Shown here piece by piece: positions 16,503 through 24,385 of a DNA stretch of 64,000 nt. The position numbers were made by a program, and so were the translations under genes. The stretch is from Pseudochrobactrum saccharolyticum. Its GTDB lineage: Bacteria; Pseudomonadota; Alphaproteobacteria; Rhizobiales; Rhizobiaceae. The notes below the pieces were generated by a model. It had not been told where the DNA came from and made no database searches. It worked only from the letters and a program-made list of their open reading frames with translations. The stretch spans positions 62,001-126,000 of the forward strand of contig NZ_VZPG01000004.1 in assembly GCF_008801715.1 (NCBI RefSeq). The letters run 5' to 3'. The first letter of the stretch is position 1, and each line of letters opens with the position of its first letter.

Positions 16503-17734
16503 TGTTGGAATTTCTTCTCTGTTCAATGGTGACGATTTTGCCGGATTATCTGTTCCGGCGTTATGGTCAGGGTAAACTTATCGGTCACCATATCACGCTT
16601 TATTCGGTGTGGTTTGAGCTGCGCTGGGGGATTACAGCCTGTCTTATTCTGACAATCTCGCTGATTACGATGATCTTTTATTATCACCCTTCCACATCCA
16701 ATGTGACCGCCGCTTATCGCACGGTGACAATCCTGCCGGAAATTCCGGGGCGTGTTGAAGAGGTCTATGTGACCCGCTTTCAGAAAGTGAAAGCCGGTGA
16801 TCCGTTGTTCCGCCTTGACAGCAGCAAGCAGGAAGCTGCGATGAAAACTGCAGAGCAGCGTATTGTTGAAGTGCAGGCAGAAACTGAGGTGGCAAAATCT
16901 GAGATTGCTGCAACAGATGGTGCGATACAGTCAGTTGAGGCCGCCTATTTGCAGGCGCAGATTGATCTCAATACACAGACTGAGTTGCAACGCCGCAACC
17001 CGAATGTGGTTGCCCAGCGCGAAATTGACCGCCTGACATCCAGCCTTGAAGGACGCAAAGGTGCACTGGCTGAGGCAATTGCCAGAAAGCAGACATTGCA
17101 GACCAAGATCAGCACTTTATTGCCTGCGCAAAAAGCCAGTGCAGAGGCCGCATTGGAAGAGGCACGGGTGCAGCTGGATAAAACCACTGTGCGTGCCGGT
17201 GTGTCCGGCACCGTGCAGCAGTTTACCTTGCGCACGGGTGAGGTGGTGAACCCGCTGCTGCGCCCTGCAGGTGTTCTGGTGCCGGATGATGCCGGACGGG
17301 GCAGACTGGTTGCCGGTTTCAACCAGATTGAGACACAGGTCATCAAGACCGGCATGATCGCCGAAGTTACTTGTATCGGTCAGCCTTTTACAGTTGTACC
17401 GATGGTGGTGACTGAGGTTCAGGATGTGATTGCAGGCGGGCAGGTGCGTGCCAGCGATCAGCTGGTTGATGTGCAGCAGCTGAGCCGTCCTGGTACGATT
17501 ACTGCGACGCTGGAACCTCTTTATGAAAATAGTTTTGGCAATGTGCCTCCGGGCAGCAATTGCATTGCCAATGCTTATACCAGCAATCATGAAGAGCTGC
17601 AGGCAGGCACAGCAGGGCCATTACGTTCGGCATTCCTGCACGCGGTGGATGCCACCGGCCTCGTTCATGCTGTCATTCTGCGCATTCAGGCGATTATGAT
17701 GCCGGTACAGCTGCTGGTGCTCGGCGGACATTGA
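16502..17734 (+). CDS. HlyD-family membrane fusion protein (YiaV/YibH-like)
   Basis: A 410-residue periplasmic adaptor. There is an N-terminal membrane anchor (about residues 44-62), then a biotinyl-lipoyl-like half motif (ILPEIPGRVEEVYVTRFQKVKAGDPLFRLD), a long coiled-coil hairpin (about residues 110-220), and the second lipoyl half (TTVRAGVSGTVQQFTLRTGEVV). Such proteins usually link an inner-membrane pump to an outer-membrane channel. Here the only partner is the small membrane protein upstream; no MFS, RND or ABC pump and no TolC gene is adjacent. Its substrate is unknown. Confidence 0.85.
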   Translation: MLEFLLCSMVTILPDYLFRRYGQGKLIGHHITLYSVWFELRWGITACLILTISLITMIFYYHPSTSNVTAAYRTVTILPEIPGRVEEVYVTRFQKVKAGDPLFRLDSSKQEAAMKTAEQRIVEVQAETEVAKSEIAATDGAIQSVEAAYLQAQIDLNTQTELQRRNPNVVAQREIDRLTSSLEGRKGALAEAIARKQTLQTKISTLLPAQKASAEAALEEARVQLDKTTVRAGVSGTVQQFTLRTGEVVNPLLRPAGVLVPDDAGRGRLVAGFNQIETQVIKTGMIAEVTCIGQPFTVVPMVVTEVQDVIAGGQVRASDQLVDVQQLSRPGTITATLEPLYENSFGNVPPGSNCIANAYTSNHEELQAGTAGPLRSAFLHAVDATGLVHAVILRIQAIMMPVQLLVLGGH

Positions 17735-17750
17735 TGCTGCTGAAAATGAC

Positions 17751-17860
17751 TGGAGCGATTTACGTCCATGTTGGATCGCAGTGCTCGCTCTAGATTCCTT
17801 AGTTTGTCGCATTATCTCGGACTGTCCAAGTTAATCCAACTTGACTGTGAAATGCTCTAG
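17751..17860 (+). repeat. Mosaic palindromic repeat, copy R1
   Basis: The copy starts at GGAGCG, contains CTCGCTCTAGATTC and TTTGTCGCATTATC, then an inverted pair around CCAAGTT/CAACTTG, and ends with GTGAAATGCTCTAG. It aligns along most of its length with 46155-46225, and its first two-thirds align with the reverse strand of 2751-2840. It begins 17 bases after the HlyD stop. Confidence 0.75.
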
Positions 17861-17876
17861 TCAGCCGAAATGAAAA

Positions 17877-17908
17877 AACGGTGCCGGACTTATACTCCGG
17901 CACCGGTC
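17877..17908 (-). terminator. Strong hairpin, terminator on the minus strand
   Basis: CGGTGCCGGA/TCCGGCACCG forms a 10-bp GC-rich stem with a seven-base loop. A run of six T follows only on the minus strand, so it would end minus-strand transcription such as that of the tRNA gene about 170 bases away. Confidence 0.65.
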
Positions 17909-18076
17909 TTGTGAAATTTACAGGTCTATCCGATTGATTCTCAAGTGATTCCCAAAACGGGAATAAATCGCTGATGCACGAGGCATTTTACAAAATGCCG
18001 TCGCAGTGAAGCAAATATCTCATACTTAAAACAGATGAGACATTCATAATATTGTTTTATGATTGGGAAAATTTGT

Positions 18077-18153
18077 TGGTAGCGGAGGACGGATTCGAAC
18101 CGCCGACACAAGGATTATGATTCCTCTGCTCTAACCTACTGAGCTACTCCGCC
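18077..18153 (-). tRNA. tRNA-Met (CAT anticodon), elongator type
   Basis: A 77-base tRNA that includes the encoded CCA end. On the minus strand it begins GGCGGAGTAGCTCAG. The anticodon loop is ATCATAA with anticodon CAT, and the T arm is GGCGGTTCGAATCCGTC. The acceptor arms GGCGGAG/CTCCGCT pair with one G-T pair at the end. The first pair and loop sequence fit elongator tRNA-Met better than initiator. A tRNA-Ile2 with modified C34 is the alternative but is less likely from the overall sequence. The remaining 170 bases up to the next gene show nothing further. Confidence 0.93.
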
Positions 18154-18324
18154 CCACGATGCTTCAGAGCTTTTCAGCTGCTTCGCGAAGCAATGTTCTC
18201 GTTGGGAACGGGGGTCGTATAAGTCGGTATGCGCATAGCTGTCAAGCACTGTTATGCATTAATCGGTATTGAAATCCAACTTTTGCAAAGTTATTGAGTT
18301 TTCAACAAGCAAAGGCAGGAAAAT

Positions 18325-19284
18325 ATGGCACCGCGTATCGCAGTTCTCGGTTGTGGCTATTGGGGCAACAATCATATCCGCACTCTTAAAGGTCTGGGCG
18401 CACTCGTTGCTGTCAGTGATATTGATCCGGCACGCTCCGCAAAATTTGCTGCGGATTATGATGTGGCGCAAATCAGTGTTGATGATCTTTTTGTTTCAAA
18501 AGACATTGATGCGATTGTTATGGCACTGCCTGCGCAGTTCCATGCGCAATATGCCATCCGCGCGGTTGAAAACGGCAAGGATGTGTTGGTTGAAAAGCCG
18601 ATCGCTCTGACTGTTGCTGATGGTGAGGCCGCAATACAAGCGGCTGAGAAACATGGCCGTGTGTTTATGGTTGGTCATATTCTGCGCTTCCATCCGGCAT
18701 TTGAGAAATTGCTGGAACTGGCACAAAGCGGTGAACTCGGCAAAATCGGTTATATTCAGGCGCATCGCATTGGTCTTGGTAAGTTCCACGGCCAGAATGA
18801 TGCCCTGTGGGATCTTGCACCACATGATTTGTCGATGATTCTGGCACTGACCGGCTCTGAACCTACTGAGGTGCGTGGTGAAGGTGCGGCAATGATCGAT
18901 CATTTAAGCGATTTTGCCCATCTGCATATGGAATTCCCGAACGGTATTCGCAGCCATTTGTTTGCTTCGCGCCTGAACCCGATCATGGATCGCCGTCTTG
19001 CGGTTGTCGGCGACAAGGCGATGGCTGTTTTTGACGATGCTGAACCATGGGAGCGCAAGCTGACCCTGTATCGTCATAAAGTCTGGCAGGAAAACGGGCA
19101 GATCGCATTCACCAAGGCTGATCCGGAATATGTGCCGGTACAGGAAGGCATGCCGCTGACCCGTGAGCTGGAACATTTCATTCATTGCATTGAAACGCGT
19201 GAAACACCGCGCACTAATGGTGAAGAAGCTGTGAGTGTGTTGCGGATTTTGACCAAAGGCACTGTGAACCATCCGGTTCGCTAA
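18325..19284 (+). CDS. gnnA: Gfo/Idh/MocA-family oxidoreductase, probable UDP-GlcNAc 3-dehydrogenase
   Basis: A 319-residue NAD-dependent oxidoreductase. The Rossmann motif is IAVLGCGYWGNN (residues 5-16); the catalytic lysine lies in VEKPIALT, and the conserved aspartate/histidine pair in LWDLAPHDLSM. It is followed by a sugar aminotransferase gene, an arrangement seen in pathways that oxidise and then aminate C3 of UDP-GlcNAc. Brucellaceae lipid A contains 2,3-diamino-2,3-dideoxyglucose, made by GnnA and GnnB, so I suggest that role. WlbA/WbpB-type enzymes for 2,3-diaminouronic acids are the alternative. AGGA lies five bases before the ATG. Confidence 0.7.
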   Translation: MAPRIAVLGCGYWGNNHIRTLKGLGALVAVSDIDPARSAKFAADYDVAQISVDDLFVSKDIDAIVMALPAQFHAQYAIRAVENGKDVLVEKPIALTVADGEAAIQAAEKHGRVFMVGHILRFHPAFEKLLELAQSGELGKIGYIQAHRIGLGKFHGQNDALWDLAPHDLSMILALTGSEPTEVRGEGAAMIDHLSDFAHLHMEFPNGIRSHLFASRLNPIMDRRLAVVGDKAMAVFDDAEPWERKLTLYRHKVWQENGQIAFTKADPEYVPVQEGMPLTRELEHFIHCIETRETPRTNGEEAVSVLRILTKGTVNHPVR

Positions 19285-19645
19285 CCGGAATCACAGATAT
19301 TTGAGATATCCGGCTCTTTGTCATGCTGACGGTACTGATAGATTGACCCATAGTCTGAGGGGCTGAACGGGATAATCAGACTGTATCCATGTGGACAGAC
19401 TGCAGGATGCGAATAAAACAACGCGATTGAGCGGCTTTTCTGGTATAAGAACCGGCGAGCCGGTCTTCGCGACTGCTGTGCGGAACAAGGGAGACGCGAT
19501 GTTCCGCCATTGCTTCAAGCTGTGTTACATTGTTTGCCAAACAGTGAAGAATGCACCATGGCGAAGTCTCTTATGAGGGACTACATACTACTCGATTCGC
19601 GGGTGTGCGCGTGCATGATGCGGATCAATTGATATTGGAGCCGAC
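19285..19645 (+). other. Intergenic region between gnnA and gnnB, no gene seen
   Basis: These 361 bases separate two genes that probably act in the same pathway. A short open frame at 19391-19576 has no ribosome site or recognisable product and I do not accept it. No strong hairpin is visible, so transcription may read through, or gnnB may have its own promoter here. Confidence 0.45.
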
Positions 19646-20764
19646 ATGCAATTCATTGATCTTGTGAGCCAGCGCGCTCGCATTGAAGACCGTCTTAACG
19701 CTGCTGTTCTTAAAGTGGTCGCGGAAGGCAAGTATATTCTCGGACCTGAAGTTGCTGAGTTTGAGAAGCAGCTTGCCGATTATGTTGGCGTCAAACATGT
19801 TCTGGCCTGTGCCAATGGTACAGATGCATTGCAGATGCCGCTGATGGCTATGGGCGTCGGCCCCGGCGATGCAGTTTTCTGCCCGAGCTTTACCTTTGCA
19901 GCAACCGCTGAAGTGGTGGCGCTGGTTGGTGCGGAAGCGGTTTTTGTGGATGTCGAGGAAGACACCTACAATATGAATGTGGAACAGTTGCAGGCTGCTA
20001 TTGATGCAGTGCGCAAGGAAGGCCGTCTGACACCAAAGGCGATCATTCCGGTTGATCTGTTCGGTCTGCCTGCTGATTACCGTGCCATTATGGCAATTGC
20101 TGATAAAGAAGGCCTCAAGGTTATTTCCGATGCTGCCCAGTCGATCGGCGGCAAGCGTGATAATGCGATGTGCGGTTCTTTCGGTCATGTCGGTGCAACC
20201 AGCTTCTACCCTGCCAAGCCTCTCGGCTGCTATGGTGACGGTGGCGCAATCTTTACCAATGATGACGACCTGAACGATGTTCTGCGCTCCATCCATTTCC
20301 ACGGTAAAGGCGAAACCCAGTATGACAATGTGCGCATTGGTCTGAACTCCCGTCTGGATACGATTCAGGCAGCGGTTCTGCTGGAAAAAATGGCTATTCT
20401 CGAAGACGAAATGGAAACCCGTCAAAAGGTTGCCAATCGTTATGCCGAAGGTCTGGGTGACATTGTTAAAGTAACCCGTCCGGCTGCCGGTATCCGTTCC
20501 GCATGGGCGCAATATTCGATTGAAACCGAACGCCGAGATGAGCTGAAAGCCCATCTGCAGGCGAAGGGGATTCCTTCGGTTATCTATTATGTGAAGCCGC
20601 TGCATCTGCAGACTGCTTATAAGCATTATATGGTAGCACCAGGTGGTCTGCCGGTGTCTGAAGCTCTGCCTTCACGCATTCTCAGCCTGCCGATGCATGC
20701 CTACCTCTCCGAGGAAGATCAGGAACGCGTTATCGCTGCGATTCGTGAGTTCCACGGGAAATAA
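19646..20764 (+). CDS. gnnB: DegT/DnrJ/EryC1 aminotransferase, probable UDP-3-keto-GlcNAc transaminase
   Basis: A 372-residue PLP-dependent sugar aminotransferase. The cofactor lysine lies in TSFYPAKPLGCYGDGGA (K at residue 191), with the aspartate in KVISDAAQSIGG and the ACANGTDAL phosphate-binding loop. These enzymes transfer an amino group from glutamate to a keto sugar nucleotide. With the upstream oxidoreductase it would convert UDP-GlcNAc to UDP-GlcNAc3N for lipid A. WlbC/WbpE are close alternatives. The start has GGAG eight bases upstream. A strong terminator follows. Confidence 0.75.
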   Translation: MQFIDLVSQRARIEDRLNAAVLKVVAEGKYILGPEVAEFEKQLADYVGVKHVLACANGTDALQMPLMAMGVGPGDAVFCPSFTFAATAEVVALVGAEAVFVDVEEDTYNMNVEQLQAAIDAVRKEGRLTPKAIIPVDLFGLPADYRAIMAIADKEGLKVISDAAQSIGGKRDNAMCGSFGHVGATSFYPAKPLGCYGDGGAIFTNDDDLNDVLRSIHFHGKGETQYDNVRIGLNSRLDTIQAAVLLEKMAILEDEMETRQKVANRYAEGLGDIVKVTRPAAGIRSAWAQYSIETERRDELKAHLQAKGIPSVIYYVKPLHLQTAYKHYMVAPGGLPVSEALPSRILSLPMHAYLSEEDQERVIAAIREFHGK

Positions 20765-20794
20765 CCGGAATTTTTCGGTTTCAGTTATGATCTT

Positions 20795-20830
20795 AAAGGC
20801 CGGATGGAAACATCCGGCCTTTTTGCTTTT
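20795..20830 (+). terminator. Terminator of gnnB
   Basis: A 12-bp stem (AAAGGCCGGATG/CATCCGGCCTTT) with a GAAA loop is followed by T-rich sequence. Confidence 0.92.
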
Positions 20831-20862
20831 TCAGACGGGCAGTCAGTGTGACTGCAAATTAA

Positions 20863-20885
20863 AATATGAATTGAAAATTCATATT
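20863..20885. promoter_or_regulatory. Iron-responsive operator (TGA-N9-TCA) upstream of the siderophore-interacting protein
   Basis: A perfect 10-bp dyad, AATATGAATT-GAA-AATTCATATT, contains TGA-N9-TCA, the published IRO box bound by RirA in rhizobia. It lies about 60-80 bases before the start codon of a gene with an iron-related function. RirA represses such genes when iron is sufficient. Confidence 0.65.
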
Positions 20886-20945
20886 ATCGAGTGTTAGCTG
20901 CAGATAAACCGCCGGTTCTAACCGGCAGAGACTGCAGGAGAGATG

Positions 20946-22031
20946 ATGAATAAGCCTGTATTTATTGCGCAAACGGAAGTTTCCTCCGCGCAGGCTGAGA
21001 TAATTTTCGAAAATCTGCTACGTGTTTATGGTGAACATTATGCCGTGGTGCGCACAGGGAATGAAGGTACAATTCCGCTGCTGATGGGTGTTGCAAAACT
21101 CAGGCTGGAACAGGAGCGTTTTACCGTAACCGCCGAGGCTGCCAATGAAAGCGATCTGTCTTATCTGAAATTTGCTGTCGCGGAAGGCATCGTCCACCAT
21201 GCGGGTGCCGAAACTGTGAGCTTCCGCTGGGAGGGCGATGGCGCAGGCGAGGGCAGTCTGCCACCGTTTTTCCGCGAAATGAAGGTCATTGCCGTGCGCA
21301 ATATTACGCCGCATATGCGCCGGATCAGATTGCAGGGCGATGATCTGGGGCGCTATGCCAGCGGCGGGCTTCATATCCGCCTGATATTGCCGCCTAAGCC
21401 GCCGCTCAAGCCGAAATGGCCGCATCTGGGAGCTGACGGTCGTCCGGTCTGGCCGGATGGCGAGCATCGTCTGCAAAATCGTGTCTATACAATCCGGACC
21501 ATTGATGTTGAGCAGGGCTGGGTTGATATTGATATGGTCGTGCATCCCAGCACGGTTGAAGCACCGGGAACAGAATGGGCCATGCAGGCGCAGACCGGTG
21601 ATATTATCGGTATGACCGGCCCCGGTGGCGGGGATATGCCTGCGGGTGATGATTTTATTCTGGTCGGTGATGAGACTGCCTTACCCGCTATTTCCCGTAT
21701 TCTGGAAAGACTGCCGGCGACGGCATCGGCAATTGTGCGTATTGAAGTGGCCGACAGTGCGGAAGAGCAGCTACTGGAAACTCAGGCACAGCTTGATCTG
21801 AAATGGCTGCATCGTAATGGTGCGGAAGCCGGAACGACAACGCTGCTGATCGATGCGGTAAAACAGGCCATGCCGGCGCAAAGCGAAGGGCGCCGGTTGT
21901 TTGCATGGGCTGGCTGTGAGTTCGATGCTTTTAAAGCTATTCGCGGCTTCTGGCGTAAAGAATGCGGTCTGAAACGCGATGACCACATGGCGGTTGCCTA
22001 TTGGCGGCGTGGCGTTACGGATGACCATTAA
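20946..22031 (+). CDS. Siderophore-interacting protein (ferric-siderophore reductase) with N-terminal DUF2218
   Basis: A 361-residue cytoplasmic flavoprotein. Residues about 10-95 form a DUF2218 domain. Then come the FAD-binding SIP domain (KVIAVRNITPHMRRIRL, with NRVYTIR as the flavin-binding block) and the C-terminal NAD(P)H-binding SIP domain ending near FWRKECGLKRDDHMAVAYWRRG, described here by position 335-357. These proteins reduce imported ferric siderophores to release iron. AGGAG fits the second of two adjacent ATG codons better, so I start at 20946. The upstream IRO box supports iron control. No siderophore receptor is adjacent. Confidence 0.88.
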   Translation: MNKPVFIAQTEVSSAQAEIIFENLLRVYGEHYAVVRTGNEGTIPLLMGVAKLRLEQERFTVTAEAANESDLSYLKFAVAEGIVHHAGAETVSFRWEGDGAGEGSLPPFFREMKVIAVRNITPHMRRIRLQGDDLGRYASGGLHIRLILPPKPPLKPKWPHLGADGRPVWPDGEHRLQNRVYTIRTIDVEQGWVDIDMVVHPSTVEAPGTEWAMQAQTGDIIGMTGPGGGDMPAGDDFILVGDETALPAISRILERLPATASAIVRIEVADSAEEQLLETQAQLDLKWLHRNGAEAGTTTLLIDAVKQAMPAQSEGRRLFAWAGCEFDAFKAIRGFWRKECGLKRDDHMAVAYWRRGVTDDH

Positions 22032-22082
22032 GCGGATGGCTTTGGTTGTGCGATTTCAAGGAAAGCTACTGCCTGACTAATT

Positions 22083-22122
22083 AGAGCGACCTTTGTGTGC
22101 CAGGTCCGGCACACGGCGCTCT
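22083..22122. repeat. Palindromic element between the SIP gene and the coiled-coil gene
   Basis: Nested inverted repeats AGAGCG...CGCTCT and GTGTGCC...GGCACAC surround a short AGGTCC centre. The outer AGAGCG/CGCTCT arms recall those of the mosaic repeats. It lies between two convergent genes and has no T run on either side, so I class it as a repeat and not as a terminator. Confidence 0.5.
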
Positions 22123-22126
22123 CAGG

Positions 22127-23086
22127 TCAGGCCGTGATCTTTTTAATGCGTCCGGCCAGACTTTTCTGTTTTGATGCTTTTGCTTTTTTGGCGCTTTTAG
22201 CTGGAGCATCCGGTTCTGTGTCCGGTTCTTTCAGCAATGTGTGGATAGGAGAGGTTTCACCTTCCTGAGCTGCCGTTCTGGCAACCATTTCAGCAGCGAG
22301 ATCGCTGATGGTTTCCCGCAGCTGATTATCTTCGTCACTCAGCGTCCGGCTTTCATTCTCAGCGGATTTTTCGCCGGAGCGCATGGTTTTACTCTGTCGT
22401 TCGAGTTTTTCCTGCGCATCAGAGAGTTCTGAAATCAGACGATGCAGTTTCTCCTCAAGCGCCTGATTACGCTGTTTCTCGCTTTCAAGAGATGTTTTCA
22501 ATGATGCCACCTGAGAAGCCAGTTCTGACTTCAAGCTGTTAAGTTGTTTCTTTTCCTGCCGCAGATCGCCTGCCTCACGCCGCAACCGGTCTGCTTCGCT
22601 TTCACGACGGGAGACCTCTTCACGCAGCGTATCACTGAGATGGCTCAGGGCTTCATTCTGGCGTTGCATCCGGCCGTTTTCCTCAAAGGACGCCTGCTGT
22701 TTCTGCTGAAGCTTTTTCATCTGCTCCTGCGCAGCGTTTAAAGTCTGCCGGTCGTCTTTCTGTTGTATTCTGGCAATTTCAAGCTCCTGCTGCAAAGGCA
22801 GAATCTTCTCAATTTCATGACGATCCGTGCTGATTTTCAACAATGCCTGTGTGTGCTTCTCACGGATTTCCGAGGCTTGCATTTCCGCTTTACGGAGCGC
22901 GGCCGCATGGGATGCACGCAGCATATCCCTGTCGGCTTCAATGGCTGTCAGCGAAAGCGGCAGCTGGGCATTCATCTGTTTTTGCCACAGATAATTCGCG
23001 CGTCGCCAGAACAATGGCGCTGCCAGCAAAATCAGAAAGACTGCGCATAAAAAGCCCAGCAGGAAAACCAGTACGGATTGTATCAC
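22127..23086 (-). CDS. Membrane-anchored coiled-coil protein of unknown function
   Basis: A 319-residue protein with one N-terminal membrane helix (VLVFLLGFLCAVFLILLAAPLF, here positions 5-26) followed by about 230 residues of charged heptad-like sequence rich in Glu, Gln, Lys and Leu. The tail is basic and alanine/lysine-rich (SAKKAKASKQKS). The topology suggests a cytoplasmic or periplasmic coiled coil tethered to the inner membrane. I do not recognise a named family. It is convergent with the SIP gene and lies just downstream of eipA on the same strand, separated by a terminator. Roles in envelope organisation are possible but unproved. Confidence 0.75.
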   Translation of the reverse strand: MIQSVLVFLLGFLCAVFLILLAAPLFWRRANYLWQKQMNAQLPLSLTAIEADRDMLRASHAAALRKAEMQASEIREKHTQALLKISTDRHEIEKILPLQQELEIARIQQKDDRQTLNAAQEQMKKLQQKQQASFEENGRMQRQNEALSHLSDTLREEVSRRESEADRLRREAGDLRQEKKQLNSLKSELASQVASLKTSLESEKQRNQALEEKLHRLISELSDAQEKLERQSKTMRSGEKSAENESRTLSDEDNQLRETISDLAAEMVARTAAQEGETSPIHTLLKEPDTEPDAPAKSAKKAKASKQKSLAGRIKKITA

Positions 23087-23241
23087 GATCTGCCGATCTC
23101 CGGTGCTTTCAGATTATGACATGAATGCATGAAATTTAAATCATTCAGAGTGCATTCCGGTCTGATTTAACCGGATTACTGCTCTGTCCCTTTGACTGAA
23201 TGCGCATCTGATCCGCAAAATATACGGGATGCGCCTGTAAA

Positions 23242-23265
23242 AGAGAGAATTTTCCAATTCTCTCT
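23242..23265 (-). terminator. Terminator of eipA
   Basis: AGAGAGAATT/AATTCTCTCT forms a 10-bp stem with a four-base loop; four T residues follow on the minus strand. It lies about 20 bases after the eipA stop. Confidence 0.7.
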
Positions 23266-23283
23266 CCGGTCATATATCTGCGA

Positions 23284-23868
23284 TCAGAACGGATTCCATG
23301 TCGCGCTTGGTGTCAGCTTGAGATAGCCGATATTGACGCCGAGACGGCCACCGACACCGGTACGGATTGGTACCAGCAGAATATTACCGCGCTTCAGCAC
23401 ATTAAAACCTGCACCGGCAATAATATAGGCAGAGCCGGAAACGCCCGCATAGCGGCCATAGAGCATGTTTACATCATCAAGATTGTAAACGAGCATCATA
23501 ACGCGCGAACCCTGACCGCCGAAATCCCAACCAAGGGAAGGCCCCTGCCAGTAGGTTTTGTGATCGCCGGCATTTTTGGTGTAGAGCGTGCCTTCACCGT
23601 AAGTGAGGCCGCCTACAAAGGCGCCGGAACCTTCTTCACCCAGAATATAGCCGTTTGGCAGGCCGTAACTCTGGAACGCTTTTTCAATGGCGGAGGCAAT
23701 GCCGCCTGAGGTCGAGCCAAAGAAACGGTGGCCGGAGGCAACAATTTCCTCCATGCTGAAGCCTTCATTGGCTTTGGCCTGCTGCGGTACGACGCTGATC
23801 AGAGCCAGTAATCCTATTATGACCGATGCAATATGCACACGGAAAGAGGACAGGTTTAGGGTAGCCAT
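23284..23868 (-). CDS. eipA: EipA, DUF1134 periplasmic envelope-integrity protein
   Basis: A 194-residue exported protein of the DUF1134 family. The signal peptide ends near QAKANEG. The mature domain begins EEIVASGHRFFGSTSGGIAS and ends in a glycine-rich beta region (VPIRTGVGGRLGVNIGYLK). In Brucella abortus, EipA supports envelope stress resistance and is under CtrA control. The ATG at 23868 has AAGGA seven bases upstream; a longer frame to 23952 lacks these signals. Its place about 1.4 kb from ctrA, next to chpT, fits a link to the cell-cycle circuit. The family call is strong and the functional name is by homology. Confidence 0.85.
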   Translation of the reverse strand: MATLNLSSFRVHIASVIIGLLALISVVPQQAKANEGFSMEEIVASGHRFFGSTSGGIASAIEKAFQSYGLPNGYILGEEGSGAFVGGLTYGEGTLYTKNAGDHKTYWQGPSLGWDFGGQGSRVMMLVYNLDDVNMLYGRYAGVSGSAYIIAGAGFNVLKRGNILLVPIRTGVGGRLGVNIGYLKLTPSATWNPF

Positions 23869-24168
23869 AAAAAAATCCTTCTGGCTGCTTGGCTCATTCT
23901 GTCTGACGGGACAATGAGCGCCCTGAACAGGCGCTGTTGTCCGTATTTCCAAACATGCGCAAATGATTGCTGCACATGTTTAAATCCCTGTCCGGAGCAG
24001 CAATTCTGATGATTGCTTTATCCGGTATGTATCTTGCCGGAACAGCAGGATACGGTGGTTTGGCGAAACGGCTGTTTGATTTTTATAGCCTTCCGCACGG
24101 ATATGACCCTTATTGTAGCGTCAAAAACCTTGTCGAATTGTTTATATGAAAAATTGTCCTTTCAATGG

Positions 24169-24190
24169 CTTAATGAAAAAGCATTAAAGC
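24169..24190. promoter_or_regulatory. TTAA-rich dyad in the eipA-chpT divergent region
   Basis: The 517-base gap between eipA and chpT holds the dyad GCTTAATG-N6-CATTAAAGC and, 28 bases further on, another CATTAAG. CtrA sites have the form TTAA-N7-TTAA; the spacing here is ten, so this is at best a variant. A weak 60-codon frame at 23967-24149 lacks a ribosome site. Nothing else stands out. Confidence 0.3.
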
Positions 24191-24385
24191 TGTTTTTGTC
24201 CTGTTATTTGGTAATCATTAAGCCTATTGGCGCATAATCACGGCACAAGGATGCCATGGCGTCCTGTTATCAGTTTATGTTCCGGTGATTCGTTTTGCGA
24301 TGTGCCAGATTTTGCCCGCAAGGCTGAGCCGGAACTTTGATCGAAGCCTGCCGGCAGGCAGATATGAAATTTGGAGATGCAATCA

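Noticed and set aside
17877-17908. Terminator for the HlyD gene on the plus strand
   Set aside because: The T run follows the hairpin only on the minus strand, so it fits transcription coming from the tRNA side.
19391-19576. A 61-codon frame between gnnA and gnnB
   Set aside because: There is no ribosome site, domain or typical codon pattern; it is more likely leader or spacer sequence.
23967-24149. A 60-codon frame with a hydrophobic start in the eipA-chpT gap
   Set aside because: No ribosome site precedes its TTG or ATG. The hydrophobic start may be chance. I would accept it only with expression or conservation data.
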